Made by a program: the position numbers and the translations under genes
From: Pseudoalteromonas viridis
GTDB taxonomy: Bacteria > Pseudomonadota > Gammaproteobacteria > Enterobacterales > Alteromonadaceae
Assembly: GCF_017742995.1 (NCBI RefSeq)
Contig: NZ_CP072425.1
Span: 310,001-374,000, forward strand
DNA: 64,000 bases
Reading direction: 5' to 3'
Notes under the pieces: model-generated
The model's database searches: none
What the model saw: the letters and a program-made list of their open reading frames with translations, nothing else
Told to the model about the DNA's origin: nothing
Shown: positions 18,790 to 27,245 of the stretch, one piece after another
How positions within the stretch are numbered: the first letter of the stretch is position 1
Layout of the letters: the number at the start of each line of letters is the position of its first letter

Positions 18790-19342
18790 AAAAATATCCT
18801 TTTAACTTAGCGTGCTCATTTACCTATATATCGGTCAAGCTTTGAAGTTATTGAGTAGAAAGTAAAATATTCTTGCACAGCGCTCAGGCGGGTGAATTTG
18901 AGCTTGGCTAAAAAAGCGTGCGAGCAGGAAGACTGGCTGTGTATCCTGGCACCTGAAAACCTTGTTAAATCGGATGGTGAGTTTAAGCCAGGTGTCAGGC
19001 TCTATTTGCAACCTTGCCAACTGAGGCTGAATATTGCAGATGTCACCAGGTTTATATACGCCCATGCATCGGCAAGTGAGTTAAACTAGCTGAATGTAAT
19101 ATGTTTGCTCATCGCCGTATAGCCACATATATTTACAAGTATACTATTTTATCAATGTGATTATTTCCTGCACTCTCATTTCTTTTCAGCAGCATATTCT
19201 TAGTAATTAAAGCTAGCCACATTTAACTTAATCGTTGTCATAGACAGTCTAAAGCTAACCAACTATGAATGCAGAGTTTTCTTTTGAAGTGAACTGAGCT
19301 AGAATCCGCTCCCACAATCAAATATTTATTTAAGCATTCACT

Positions 19343-19693
19343 ATGATTAAAAAAGTTATTACAGGCATATGTGCTTTACTGATGACGACTCAGGCTTTCG
19401 CTGATAAAACCAAAGGGGGCAAAATAGACTCACTATATGTGGGCAATTATTGGACTCAGGTACATATTTCTAGAGGTACTTTAGCAATCGACACGAATCA
19501 CTGCGGTGATAAAAGTAAAACCCCTGCATATTTCGCCATCAACACAACGCATCCGAACTATAATGTACTACACTCAACCCTGATGGCAGCTCAATTTGCT
19601 AACAAAACAGTCAAATTATTTGTCGATGGTGATGATTGTGCAGGTCAAAATAATAATTACCCCAGAATTACCCATATTTGGGTGACTGAATAA
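19343..19693 (+). CDS. Small secreted protein, function unknown
   Basis: 116 residues with a clear signal peptide (MIKKVITGICALLMTTQAFA, then DKTKGG). The mature 96 residues have two Cys (HCGDK and DDCAGQ) and the pattern IDSLYVGNYWTQVHISRGT ... YNVLHSTLMAAQFANKTVKL ... ITHIWVTE. This strand-helix-strand outline with MAAQFANKTVKLFVDG recalls small periplasmic proteins with an OB-like fold and B-subunit-like domains, but the likeness is weak and I make no functional claim. The ribosome site is poor. Single gene. Confidence 0.6.
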   Translation: MIKKVITGICALLMTTQAFADKTKGGKIDSLYVGNYWTQVHISRGTLAIDTNHCGDKSKTPAYFAINTTHPNYNVLHSTLMAAQFANKTVKLFVDGDDCAGQNNNYPRITHIWVTE

Positions 19694-19948
19694 TTAAATT
19701 TGCCTGAGTACAAGAGAGCGGGTGGTTACTCACTCTCTCGCCGACATTCTAACTCAGATGAATTCTTAAGCAGCCATTGTGCTTCACCTTTTTGCCAAAG
19801 CCTGCTCAAAGTGAAGCAACAACCAGGAAATTGCTTTCATTACGTGCCGTAAGTCTATCAGCACATCAAAGTTTGGGGGAGGTGTCTCCCAAAAATCCAA
19901 TACTCTGCTACTCGTAACAAGCTAAGCTTTAAGCTCTGATTCGTTTTA

Positions 19949-20024
19949 GGACTTGCTGCTGATCAGTACACCGCTAGCGCGATGGTGAGCAGCGGTGATG
20001 AAGAAGAGAGCAAGTCCCGGGAGT
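19949..20024. ncRNA. Candidate structured RNA element
   Basis: GGACTTGCT (19949-19957) pairs perfectly with AGCAAGTCC (20009-20017). Between them nested pairs GCTG/CAGC and CACC/GGTG form an inner arm, so the region can fold into a closed, branched structure. The 3' side GCAAGTCC(C/A)GGGAGT recurs with one change at 27030-27044. No coding frame fits. It may be a small RNA, a 3' end element or part of a repeat family. The surrounding 19694-20155 holds no gene; a GGGC-T6-GCCC hairpin lies at 20103-20116, beyond the 3' end of the minus-strand cluster. Confidence 0.4.
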
Positions 20025-20155
20025 TTAAAGCGCAGTAATTAAACAACAGAGTTATTTTCTGCGATAAACGCTGACAAGACTCAAGCCTCGAAAACACACC
20101 CCGGGCTTTTTTGCCCGCTGTTTAATTACCTTAGCAGTGGAGCGTCACCACATGG

Positions 20156-21775
20156 TTAAAAATCCAGATACTTTAAGCGATTCAACTCATCGGCGCGGAA
20201 CTTAAGCGGATCCTGAATACGACACGCTTCACTTTGTCTGACATACGCCTTAACTTTGTCCGTATCTTCGGGTTTAGCCGGGCACAATGAGGGCATCATT
20301 TGCGCTTTGATGAATGCCGGTGAAAAGACCCAGTTCTCGTCCTGCTGGCGTTGTACACTTTGTAAGTACACCGCATAAGAGGTTGCGACGGGTGCTGCCC
20401 AGGATGCATGCAGCTCCCTTTCTGGAGCATAACGCATACCAAACACATCAGATTGCATTTTCGGTGTACTATTGTTCGTATCCGGGTTAAGCCACCCCTC
20501 GATACCAAAGTTGACAAACAGATCTATAAAATCGTGTCCTTCAAACTGCTCAGCGTAGTCATTTAGTACACTGCGCCAGTTAGCCTGTCCTGCTATATCA
20601 AGTGGCGTATCCTGCTGTGCACTGGTATAGGTATATACGGTAGTACGATGAGGATATGAAAGCGCATCTAATGCATGCGAGTGCTCATTTGCCCCTTTTA
20701 TTTTACGGATGCCTGACTGTACGCCTAACGTATTCGGAGCTGCAAACATGGCATCATAAATTGGTTTTGCGGCCAGCAGCAATGCCTTACCCTCTTGCTC
20801 TGTGAGCTGGCCTTCACAATGCTTATTGAAAATATTGCGCACATTACCCTGCGTATACCCACCTGAAAAGTTGATAAACTCGACACCGTGCTGCTGGATC
20901 ACATCGCTTGTCAAAGAATCGGCGGCTGTTTGCATCTTGGCCAGTAGAGCATTCACAGCTTTGTCGCACACCAAGTCTTTGTGCGATGCAAAGGGTAAAA
21001 ATTGTGCTGTATCCAGTAACACAAATTCTGCTTCCGGGTTATGCTCTGCCAGATACCCAAGCACCATCGTCCCGTGCGAAACATGGGGTACCTGAGATTC
21101 ATAATCCACCGTATCATCAGGGACTTTGCTGGTATAGATCTTTGCCAAATCAGCAAGCCAGGCTGCAGGAACAAAGCCCGGGCGCGGCTCAGTTTGCTCA
21201 GGCGCCGTAAACGTAAACTGATCTAATTCGCTCAGCAGCTTTTTGCCAACCCCTGAGATTGCAATACTCGGATCCCCCTCAACAAAGCGCTGAGTTTGCG
21301 CATCGTAACGATACGTTGCGCGGATCCTGCTACGATAGCGCAACACACTTTGCAGCGCCATCCCTGTGTCCAGCACCAGAATCGTTTGCTTAGAATCAAC
21401 CCTTTGCTCCGAGAAGTGCCCATCAGAAAACTTAACCAGCACGGGTTCACACAAAGCATGCCTTTGCTCAACCTCAACGGTGCAATCAAGCTGCTGATCT
21501 GCAAACCATTGGGCGGTGTTGTCAATATAGTGCTCAACCTGTTGGTGCAGCGCTGTCATTTCAGGCACTGGTTTTACGACTGGAGGGGGCTCCACAACGG
21601 GGGGCTCAACGGGCGGCTCGACGGGAGGTGGCTCAACTGCGACAGGAGGCGCAACCACGTCGGGTTTATCTGAAACTGGGGGACTACCTGACTCTGAACT
21701 GGAACCACAGCCCGATAATGAAATAACGCTCAGGGCACACGCCCCATAAACAGATAAACACTTTTGATAGTCCAT
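20156..21775 (-). CDS. Divergent subtilisin-like lipoprotein
   Basis: 539 residues. The lipobox SLSGC puts the lipidated Cys at residue 23, so it is an anchored lipoprotein; a Val-Pro-rich spacer follows (35-72). The catalytic triad of the S8 family can be traced: Asp136 in TILVLDTGM, His234 in HVSHGTMVLGY, Ser458 in HASWAAPVATS. In place of the oxyanion AAGN motif the likely counterpart is GVQSGI, so the usual Asn appears missing. Cys near the end (SLCPA, EACRIQDP) is shared with its neighbour. It is a paralogue of the protein at 21876-23333 (shared SVLRYRSRIRA, LLSELD, EAEFVL(L/I)DTA(Q/S)FLPF, CRIQDPLK(F/Y)RAD). Last gene of the protease-Hint cluster. Confidence 0.75.
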   Translation of the reverse strand: MDYQKCLSVYGACALSVISLSGCGSSSESGSPPVSDKPDVVAPPVAVEPPPVEPPVEPPVVEPPPVVKPVPEMTALHQQVEHYIDNTAQWFADQQLDCTVEVEQRHALCEPVLVKFSDGHFSEQRVDSKQTILVLDTGMALQSVLRYRSRIRATYRYDAQTQRFVEGDPSIAISGVGKKLLSELDQFTFTAPEQTEPRPGFVPAAWLADLAKIYTSKVPDDTVDYESQVPHVSHGTMVLGYLAEHNPEAEFVLLDTAQFLPFASHKDLVCDKAVNALLAKMQTAADSLTSDVIQQHGVEFINFSGGYTQGNVRNIFNKHCEGQLTEQEGKALLLAAKPIYDAMFAAPNTLGVQSGIRKIKGANEHSHALDALSYPHRTTVYTYTSAQQDTPLDIAGQANWRSVLNDYAEQFEGHDFIDLFVNFGIEGWLNPDTNNSTPKMQSDVFGMRYAPERELHASWAAPVATSYAVYLQSVQRQQDENWVFSPAFIKAQMMPSLCPAKPEDTDKVKAYVRQSEACRIQDPLKFRADELNRLKYLDF

Positions 21776-21875
21776 TTAAACACCATCCTTTGATTTAAAA
21801 AATCATGATATAGCCATTTTATTCAGACTATATCATGACATGGTGAGCAACTTTTGACCACAAACAATGATGTTT

Positions 21876-23333
21876 TTAGTTGGCTAGATAGCCTTGTGAA
21901 TTTAGCTGGTCGGCACGGTATTTCAGAGGATCTTGGATCCGGCAGGTGTTGTCTCCTGCACGTATAAATCCATCGATCCCACTGACCCTGCGGTATTCCC
22001 GAGCTGCACTACCACATCTATCCGGCAACAACTTAGTCTTCAACCTGGCTGGGTCAAACACAGCCCCGGGCGTCTCATTATATAGCTTGGTTTGCGTATC
22101 AATGGCCAAAGACGTCACAATCGGGGCAGCCCACGAAGAAGCTAATAAAGCCCAGTCCGCCGCATATTGCATTCCAAACACATCGGAAGTCATTTTCGGT
22201 GTGCTATTTTGGTTAAAGTAGTTGACCCGACCATAGCCAAAGTTGACGTACATATCGATATGATCATGCCCGGCAAACTCGGCTTTAAAATCTTTATACA
22301 CAGCTTCCCAGCCTGTTTCTCCCGTATGCGAAATATCGGTGTTAACTGCCTCTGTAGTATAAGGCTGTACACGAATGCGATGCGCATAGTCTTTTACATC
22401 CAGGGCATCTTCACCACTCGTGGCATGTCGTTTGCCCGCTTGGATCCCCAATACATTAGGAGAATCAAACAGCTGCTGGTAAACAGGGTCTAACGTGTTG
22501 AGCAAAGATTTTGCTTGTGCATTAGAGAGCGATCCTTCACACCCATTGCTGTTCCACGCTTGGTGGACATGGGAGCGAGTAAAACCACCCGAATAGTTAA
22601 CGTACTCTACCTCGTAACGCTCAATCACATCTTGCTGGAGTGAGCCAGCAGCAACCTTCATATAATCAGAGAGTGTTGCGTTATCCTGGCGACATATCAC
22701 GTCTTTATGCTGTAAAAATGGCAAAAAACTCGCTGTGTCAATCAAGACAAACTCAGCATCCGGGTTGTGCTGTGTCAAATAACCCAGCACTTTAGAGCCG
22801 TGGCTAAAATGACTGATCTGAGTTCGATGATCCTGCATATCTCCAGGGGCGGCGCGACCATAAGCCAGCGCTAGATCTCTGAGCCAAGCCGAGGGTAAAA
22901 ACGCAGGCTGCTGCGTATTCGGATCAACAAAGGTATCCAATTCGCTCAGGAGCTTTTGTCCTAGTCTGGAAATCGCCACTTCTGGGTCACTTTCAACAAA
23001 TGTGTTTGATTGTGGGTCATATACCAGGTGTGCTCTGATACGGCTACGATAGCGCAATACACTGTGCAGGTTCATACCCGAATCCAGTACCAGCACGGTT
23101 TGTCTCTGATCGGTGCGTTCCCGCTGGTAAGCCCCGTCACTGAACTTGACTGTCACTGTGTCACAAAATGAGTGTGATGCGTCTACGCCACATTGAACCC
23201 CTTCATTTTCAATCAAGCTCACCCTGTCCAAAACATGGTGGTCACTGGCAAGCTTAAGCGGATGTTGCTCTGCGTGCACTGACAGACTCGCTATCCCGCT
23301 CAGCATAGCAACCGCGATAAGTGTTTTATCCAT
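21876..23333 (-). CDS. Divergent subtilisin-like secreted protein
   Basis: 485 residues with a signal peptide (MDKTLIAVAMLSGIASLSVHA). S8-like triad: Asp84 (LVLDSGM), His178 (SHFSHGSKVLGYL), Ser400 (SSWAAPIVTS). The region expected to hold the oxyanion Asn reads GIQAGKR, so Lys replaces Asn. It has no propeptide of the I9 type and no HGTH or GTSMA consensus, unlike the canonical protease at 25000-26508. The start overlaps the end of the preceding gene by 8 bases, which implies translational coupling. It may be a specialised protease or a non-catalytic binding protein. Confidence 0.75.
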   Translation of the reverse strand: MDKTLIAVAMLSGIASLSVHAEQHPLKLASDHHVLDRVSLIENEGVQCGVDASHSFCDTVTVKFSDGAYQRERTDQRQTVLVLDSGMNLHSVLRYRSRIRAHLVYDPQSNTFVESDPEVAISRLGQKLLSELDTFVDPNTQQPAFLPSAWLRDLALAYGRAAPGDMQDHRTQISHFSHGSKVLGYLTQHNPDAEFVLIDTASFLPFLQHKDVICRQDNATLSDYMKVAAGSLQQDVIERYEVEYVNYSGGFTRSHVHQAWNSNGCEGSLSNAQAKSLLNTLDPVYQQLFDSPNVLGIQAGKRHATSGEDALDVKDYAHRIRVQPYTTEAVNTDISHTGETGWEAVYKDFKAEFAGHDHIDMYVNFGYGRVNYFNQNSTPKMTSDVFGMQYAADWALLASSWAAPIVTSLAIDTQTKLYNETPGAVFDPARLKTKLLPDRCGSAAREYRRVSGIDGFIRAGDNTCRIQDPLKYRADQLNSQGYLAN

Positions 23334-24111
23334 TGCTGGCTCCTTGTTTGTTAAACAGCGCCTGGACGCGTGCTATTGACTCATCAATGGTTGCATGACG
23401 CATAAACACTGAGCCAAACATGTTTGCGTATATCTTGCGTACTTTCTCATGCTGGTCGTCAAAGTAACCTAGTTCACTCATCACTGTATGAGGTTGGTCA
23501 ATGATTTGCTGCTCATCAAACGTATCAAGAGAAGCGTGAACTAACTCTTCCAAATCCAAATCTTGCCTTTTCTTAAATTCAATATTTTGGTTTGCTTGTT
23601 CGTTTAATGTTTGTGCCAGTCTGGCGGTGGTGTCATGCAAAGGGCCTGCATCACCCAACTTAGCCAGTTCATTTAACAACTTGATAGAGTACACACGGGC
23701 CAGGGCCTGTTCGTCGCCAAACTCTGCTATGGCAGCGTCCAGGTCAAGCAAGGTTGCCTGAGCCACCTCGACAGTTTCCGGGTTATGAAGTAGCTCTCTC
23801 AGCTCAGCTTTTACAAAGCTTGAGGAATTAAATTTACCGACCGTTGACTGCATCCGTTGAAATGAAATAAGCATGCGTTCTTTGGTCGTCACTTCGCCAT
23901 CACGAGGCAGTGGCTGTTGCTGATTGATTTGTGCCGTCAACTCATCACTGAGTTTCTTTAATTTACTGACCTGCCCACTCTCATTATCATCAAGCTGCGC
24001 TGCAACGACTTTCTGAGGTTGCGCCTGCTTACTGCTATACAAATAGGCACCACCAACCAGTGCAGCAATCAAGGCCACACTAATTACACTGGAGATTTTC
24101 TTATTGATCAT
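23326..24111 (-). CDS. Membrane-anchored helical protein of the protease-Hint cluster
   Basis: 261 residues. One N-terminal membrane anchor (KISSVISVALIAALVGGAYL, about 5-25), then a periplasmic helical domain with coiled-coil tendency (QVSKLKKLSDELTAQINQQQ) and several helices (TLLDLDAAIAEFGDEQALAR, VRKIYANMFGSVFMRHATID). No Cys and no enzymatic motif. Its 3' end overlaps the start of the downstream subtilase-like gene, and 66 bases separate it from the Hint gene. Likely a partner, chaperone or membrane tether for the secreted proteins. Family not recognised. Confidence 0.65.
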   Translation of the reverse strand: MINKKISSVISVALIAALVGGAYLYSSKQAQPQKVVAAQLDDNESGQVSKLKKLSDELTAQINQQQPLPRDGEVTTKERMLISFQRMQSTVGKFNSSSFVKAELRELLHNPETVEVAQATLLDLDAAIAEFGDEQALARVYSIKLLNELAKLGDAGPLHDTTARLAQTLNEQANQNIEFKKRQDLDLEELVHASLDTFDEQQIIDQPHTVMSELGYFDDQHEKVRKIYANMFGSVFMRHATIDESIARVQALFNKQGASNG

Positions 24112-24177
24112 ATTTATACTCCTCTTACGGTTTTAAATCGGGATAAAGGGAAGCAATGCTTCCCTTAACCTAGAGGA

Positions 24178-24957
24178 TTATTGACGTACAATCACTTTAC
24201 CCAGATCAGCATGCAGCTGATTCTGCCAGCTTAGGTCACCGACAAAAATACCGTTGGCAACGATAATGTGATTAGTCGCAGAATCACCATCTGTTTCAAA
24301 GTTATATACGTTTGCATCTGTAAACTCACGCGTGATTGAAGTCACAGCCAGCTCAGTACCTTGTGCGTTGTACATGGTGCTACCAGATTTCACGTCTTTT
24401 GCCGACACCATGCTACCGTCTCCCAATAGCATACCGTGGTGTTGAGTCACTTTTAGCTCAGTACCATCTTCAAAAGTGAAGACGTAAAGTGCAGGAGTCT
24501 CAGGACCCTTAGTGCGGAACTTCATTTCAAACGACTCAGTTGCCAGGTTGCTCAACGTTGCTTCATCGTTTAGTGCGATCAAGCTGTCTTGCTTACTTAA
24601 GTCTTTGGCGCGGATGTCCTGAATTTTGCCGTCTCTCATTACTCGGATCAGTGTATCTTGCTCAAAACAACCACATTTACATACAGCTGCAATGTTTTGG
24701 CTGAACATATCAATGACAGGGTAGAAGCCATTGGCCTTACCCCAATCACCAGCACGACGAGTAATTTTGCCGTTGTCTACCGCCCAGTCGATACGCATGT
24801 GACATTCACTTTGGCCAATCGGTTGGTATACACAACGACCCGGAAGGCCAGCATCCACTTCTGCACGATTAGAGTAAGTTGCCAGATCCATCGTTGCAGA
24901 TGCCTGGAACGTCAATAAAGCAGTCAAAATACTGAGCAAAAAAGTTAGTGCTTTCAT
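24178..24957 (-). CDS. Secreted Hint (Hedgehog/intein)-domain protein
   Basis: 259 residues with a signal peptide (MKALTFLLSILTALLTFQAS). A Cys-containing N-terminal part (23-95) is followed by a Hint domain: block A begins at Cys97 in CGCFEQDTLIRVMRDGKIQD; block B is LKVTQHHGMLLGDGSMV (TQHH 171-174); block F/G is VYNFETDGDSATNH then IIVANGIFVGD (218-241). There is no terminal His-Asn plus Cys/Ser/Thr, so protein splicing is not expected. Self-cleavage at Cys97, giving a thioester on the 1-96 part, remains possible. It lies 42 bases after the S8 protease gene and before the anchored protein. The role is unknown; the context suggests a secreted, self-processing module working with the proteases. 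Confidence 0.8.
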   Translation of the reverse strand: MKALTFLLSILTALLTFQASATMDLATYSNRAEVDAGLPGRCVYQPIGQSECHMRIDWAVDNGKITRRAGDWGKANGFYPVIDMFSQNIAAVCKCGCFEQDTLIRVMRDGKIQDIRAKDLSKQDSLIALNDEATLSNLATESFEMKFRTKGPETPALYVFTFEDGTELKVTQHHGMLLGDGSMVSAKDVKSGSTMYNAQGTELAVTSITREFTDANVYNFETDGDSATNHIIVANGIFVGDLSWQNQLHADLGKVIVRQ

Positions 24958-24999
24958 TACATTATTTCCTTTGTTTTAATGAGTTGATTTCAGTGTTTA

Positions 25000-26508
25000 T
25001 CAGTGATTTGCACGTAGTGTTACATTGCTGAATGCAGAGTAGCCATACGCCGACAGGTACCAGGTACCGGCAGCCGGATTGGTGATGGTACAAGTTTCAG
25101 TCGATGTGCCAGGGTTTTCAGAAGCGCAGTCGTTATCCATCGGCCATGGCTCAGCACCACGCTTGATGTACAGATCAGCATCCCCCGTTCCACCAGACAA
25201 GGTCACAGTCAGACGAGATACACCCGCAGGTACGGTATAGGTAAAGACTTTGGCCTCGTTCTTTGCACCGCTAACGACTTTTTCAAATCCGCCACCATTG
25301 CCCGCTTTAGCATAAACCAGCTTGTTTGGTGAGCCTTTCACATCGCTCAACTCATTGCTGGTCGCACTGCTAGTTAAAGCGCCCACGACTTGCGCAGGAG
25401 AATGCGTTGGATTGTCCTTCAGGTATAGTGCAGCTACCCCTGCAACATGTGGCGATGCCATAGAAGTACCACTGATGGTTTTAGTGGCTGAGTTAGAACC
25501 GATCCAGGCAGACTTAATAGATGAACCAGGGCCGAAAACGTCGATACACTTACCCCAGTTTGAGAACCCAGAGCGGCCATCTGATGACGTTGATGACGCG
25601 ACGGTAATTGCCGCAGGTGTGCTCGCCGGAGAGCGCGTACAAGCATCTGAGTTTTCGTTACCCGCTGCGACCACAAAAGAAATGCCTTTATTAACCGCAT
25701 TGGTTACAGCGTTATTGACAGCCTGAGACTTACCACCGCCTAAACTCATGTTGGCAACTGACGGACCAGACGCATTATCTGCAACCCAATCAATACCCGC
25801 AATAACGCCGGCATAAGTGCCCGAGCCCTGACAATTCAGTACTCTCACACCAACGATATCGACACCCTTTGCCACACCATAGGTGTTACCACCGATAGTA
25901 CCGGCAACGTGAGTACCGTGACCGTTACAGTCAGACGCATCGTTGTCGTTATCAACAAAGTCATAACCGCTCGTTGCACGTCCGCCAAACTCATTGTGGC
26001 TGTTTTGTACACCGGTATCAATAACATACGCGGTTACGCCTGAGCCAGAATTAGGCGCTTGATATTGATTGTCCAACGGTAGCTTTCTTTGGTCGATACG
26101 GTCCAAGCCCCATACCGGGTTATTCTGCAATGCCGAAAAATCCGATTTCACAGGTGCTACAGACACCACTGCATTTTGCTCAACAAAATCAACATCAGGG
26201 TGTGACAGCAATTTCAACAGTTGCTGCGCATTGGCATTGACCGCAACCCCTGACAAACTGCTTGAATACTGACGGGTTACTTCAACCCCAATTTCAGTCG
26301 CTAGCTTGTTGGTAATTTGCGTGGTGTAGAGCATTTTCGCCTGATTATCAGCAGAAACAACATTTTGCGGTACGTTGTATACCACGATATAGCTATCTTC
26401 AACCGCTTTGGTTCCTGCAGCATTGCTGTAAAACTCAGCTGCCTGTGATGAGACAGAGGTGCCAATAAGCAAACTCATTGCTATTGGACTGAGTTTCCAT
26501 TTATTCAT
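25000..26508 (-). CDS. Extracellular subtilisin-like serine protease (S8) with PPC domain
   Basis: 502 residues. Signal peptide to about 23 (SVSSQAAEF). Inhibitor-I9 propeptide follows (DSYIVVYNVPQNVV to FVEQNAVVSV, about 38-118). The peptidase domain has Asp in AYVIDTGVQNSHNEFGG, His in CNGHGTHVAGTIGG, oxyanion Asn in FVVAAGNENSDAC and Ser in ISGTSMASPHVAGVAAL. The last 90 residues are a pre-peptidase C-terminal (PPC) beta domain (DADLYIKRGAEP... GTWYLSAYGYSAFS), usually removed on maturation. It resembles aqualysin/proteinase-K type enzymes of marine bacteria. First gene of the minus-strand cluster 26508-20156. Confidence 0.93.
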   Translation of the reverse strand: MNKWKLSPIAMSLLIGTSVSSQAAEFYSNAAGTKAVEDSYIVVYNVPQNVVSADNQAKMLYTTQITNKLATEIGVEVTRQYSSSLSGVAVNANAQQLLKLLSHPDVDFVEQNAVVSVAPVKSDFSALQNNPVWGLDRIDQRKLPLDNQYQAPNSGSGVTAYVIDTGVQNSHNEFGGRATSGYDFVDNDNDASDCNGHGTHVAGTIGGNTYGVAKGVDIVGVRVLNCQGSGTYAGVIAGIDWVADNASGPSVANMSLGGGKSQAVNNAVTNAVNKGISFVVAAGNENSDACTRSPASTPAAITVASSTSSDGRSGFSNWGKCIDVFGPGSSIKSAWIGSNSATKTISGTSMASPHVAGVAALYLKDNPTHSPAQVVGALTSSATSNELSDVKGSPNKLVYAKAGNGGGFEKVVSGAKNEAKVFTYTVPAGVSRLTVTLSGGTGDADLYIKRGAEPWPMDNDCASENPGTSTETCTITNPAAGTWYLSAYGYSAFSNVTLRANH

Positions 26509-27245
26509 AAGTTATCCTTAAAATGTGTTTGTAAATATTGTTTTTGAGACATCTCATAAAAAGAGTCTGCTTGCTCTACAACAAACATCAGATACGCATC
26601 CAGACTCCCTCAATGGATGCACCCAAAATACTCACACACAAAAAACACAAAATAAACAAATGTAAACATGAATTAATTTCATGTTTACATAGGCAAATTT
26701 ATGAGACACCAAATAGAAAAACCACAAAGCACTGTTAATTAAAGATAAATATTAAATCCCACTCAATATAAACTGCAATTCAACAAAACACCCACAACAA
26801 ATAAAAACAAAAAATTTACATTGGTTAATTAATTCACTTTCCACATTACCTGTTTGAGCCAGCAAGTATGTACGCAATCGCACATGACGGATGGAACATA
26901 CAATGAACCAAAAAGCGAATTAAAATGATCACTTAAAAAGCGCCGGAAAAGCGCTAAAAATTAACGACATAATTCTTAGAAAGTTTGATACAGCTGTTCA
27001 AAATGGCGCCCGCAGTGCAGAACAACAAAGCAAGTCCAGGGAGTGCAGTGCCCTTAATGCTCAAATCAGGCTTTTGCTTGCAAAAATTTTAAGACAGTAA
27101 ATCCCGCCACCATTTTTTGGTGGGATTATCACCTCTATGTCGTAGCAAAGTGGCTTTTACTCCTCCAACCTCTCCCCCTTCTCCATTATGTTTTCATAAT
27201 TATGTATTACGGTTCGGTGTAATTATCATACTCGGGCATTGACTC
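26509..27245. other. Intergenic divergent promoter region between protease and polyketide clusters
   Basis: 737 AT-rich bases between two divergent clusters, with no coding frame I can support. A second copy of GCAAGTCC(C/A)GGGAGT lies at 27030-27044, inside a stretch with small hairpins (AGGG..CCCT at 27038-27054). An inverted repeat ATCCC...GGGAT with inner CCACCA/TGGT arms lies at 27101-27126. Promoters for both directions must be here but I cannot place them with confidence. Confidence 0.5.

Noticed and set aside
18892..19089. GTG-started 65-codon frame in the gap upstream of 19343
   Set aside because: The text looks mildly protein-like but there is no ribosome site and a stop lies a short way upstream; left uncalled.
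26538..26738. Frame in the AT-rich gap upstream of the S8 protease
   Set aside because: Lys- and His-rich low-complexity translation, no ribosome site, in a promoter region.
27101..27126. Inverted repeat before the polyketide operon considered as terminator
   Set aside because: The stem is interrupted by a three-base bulge and no T run follows on either strand.
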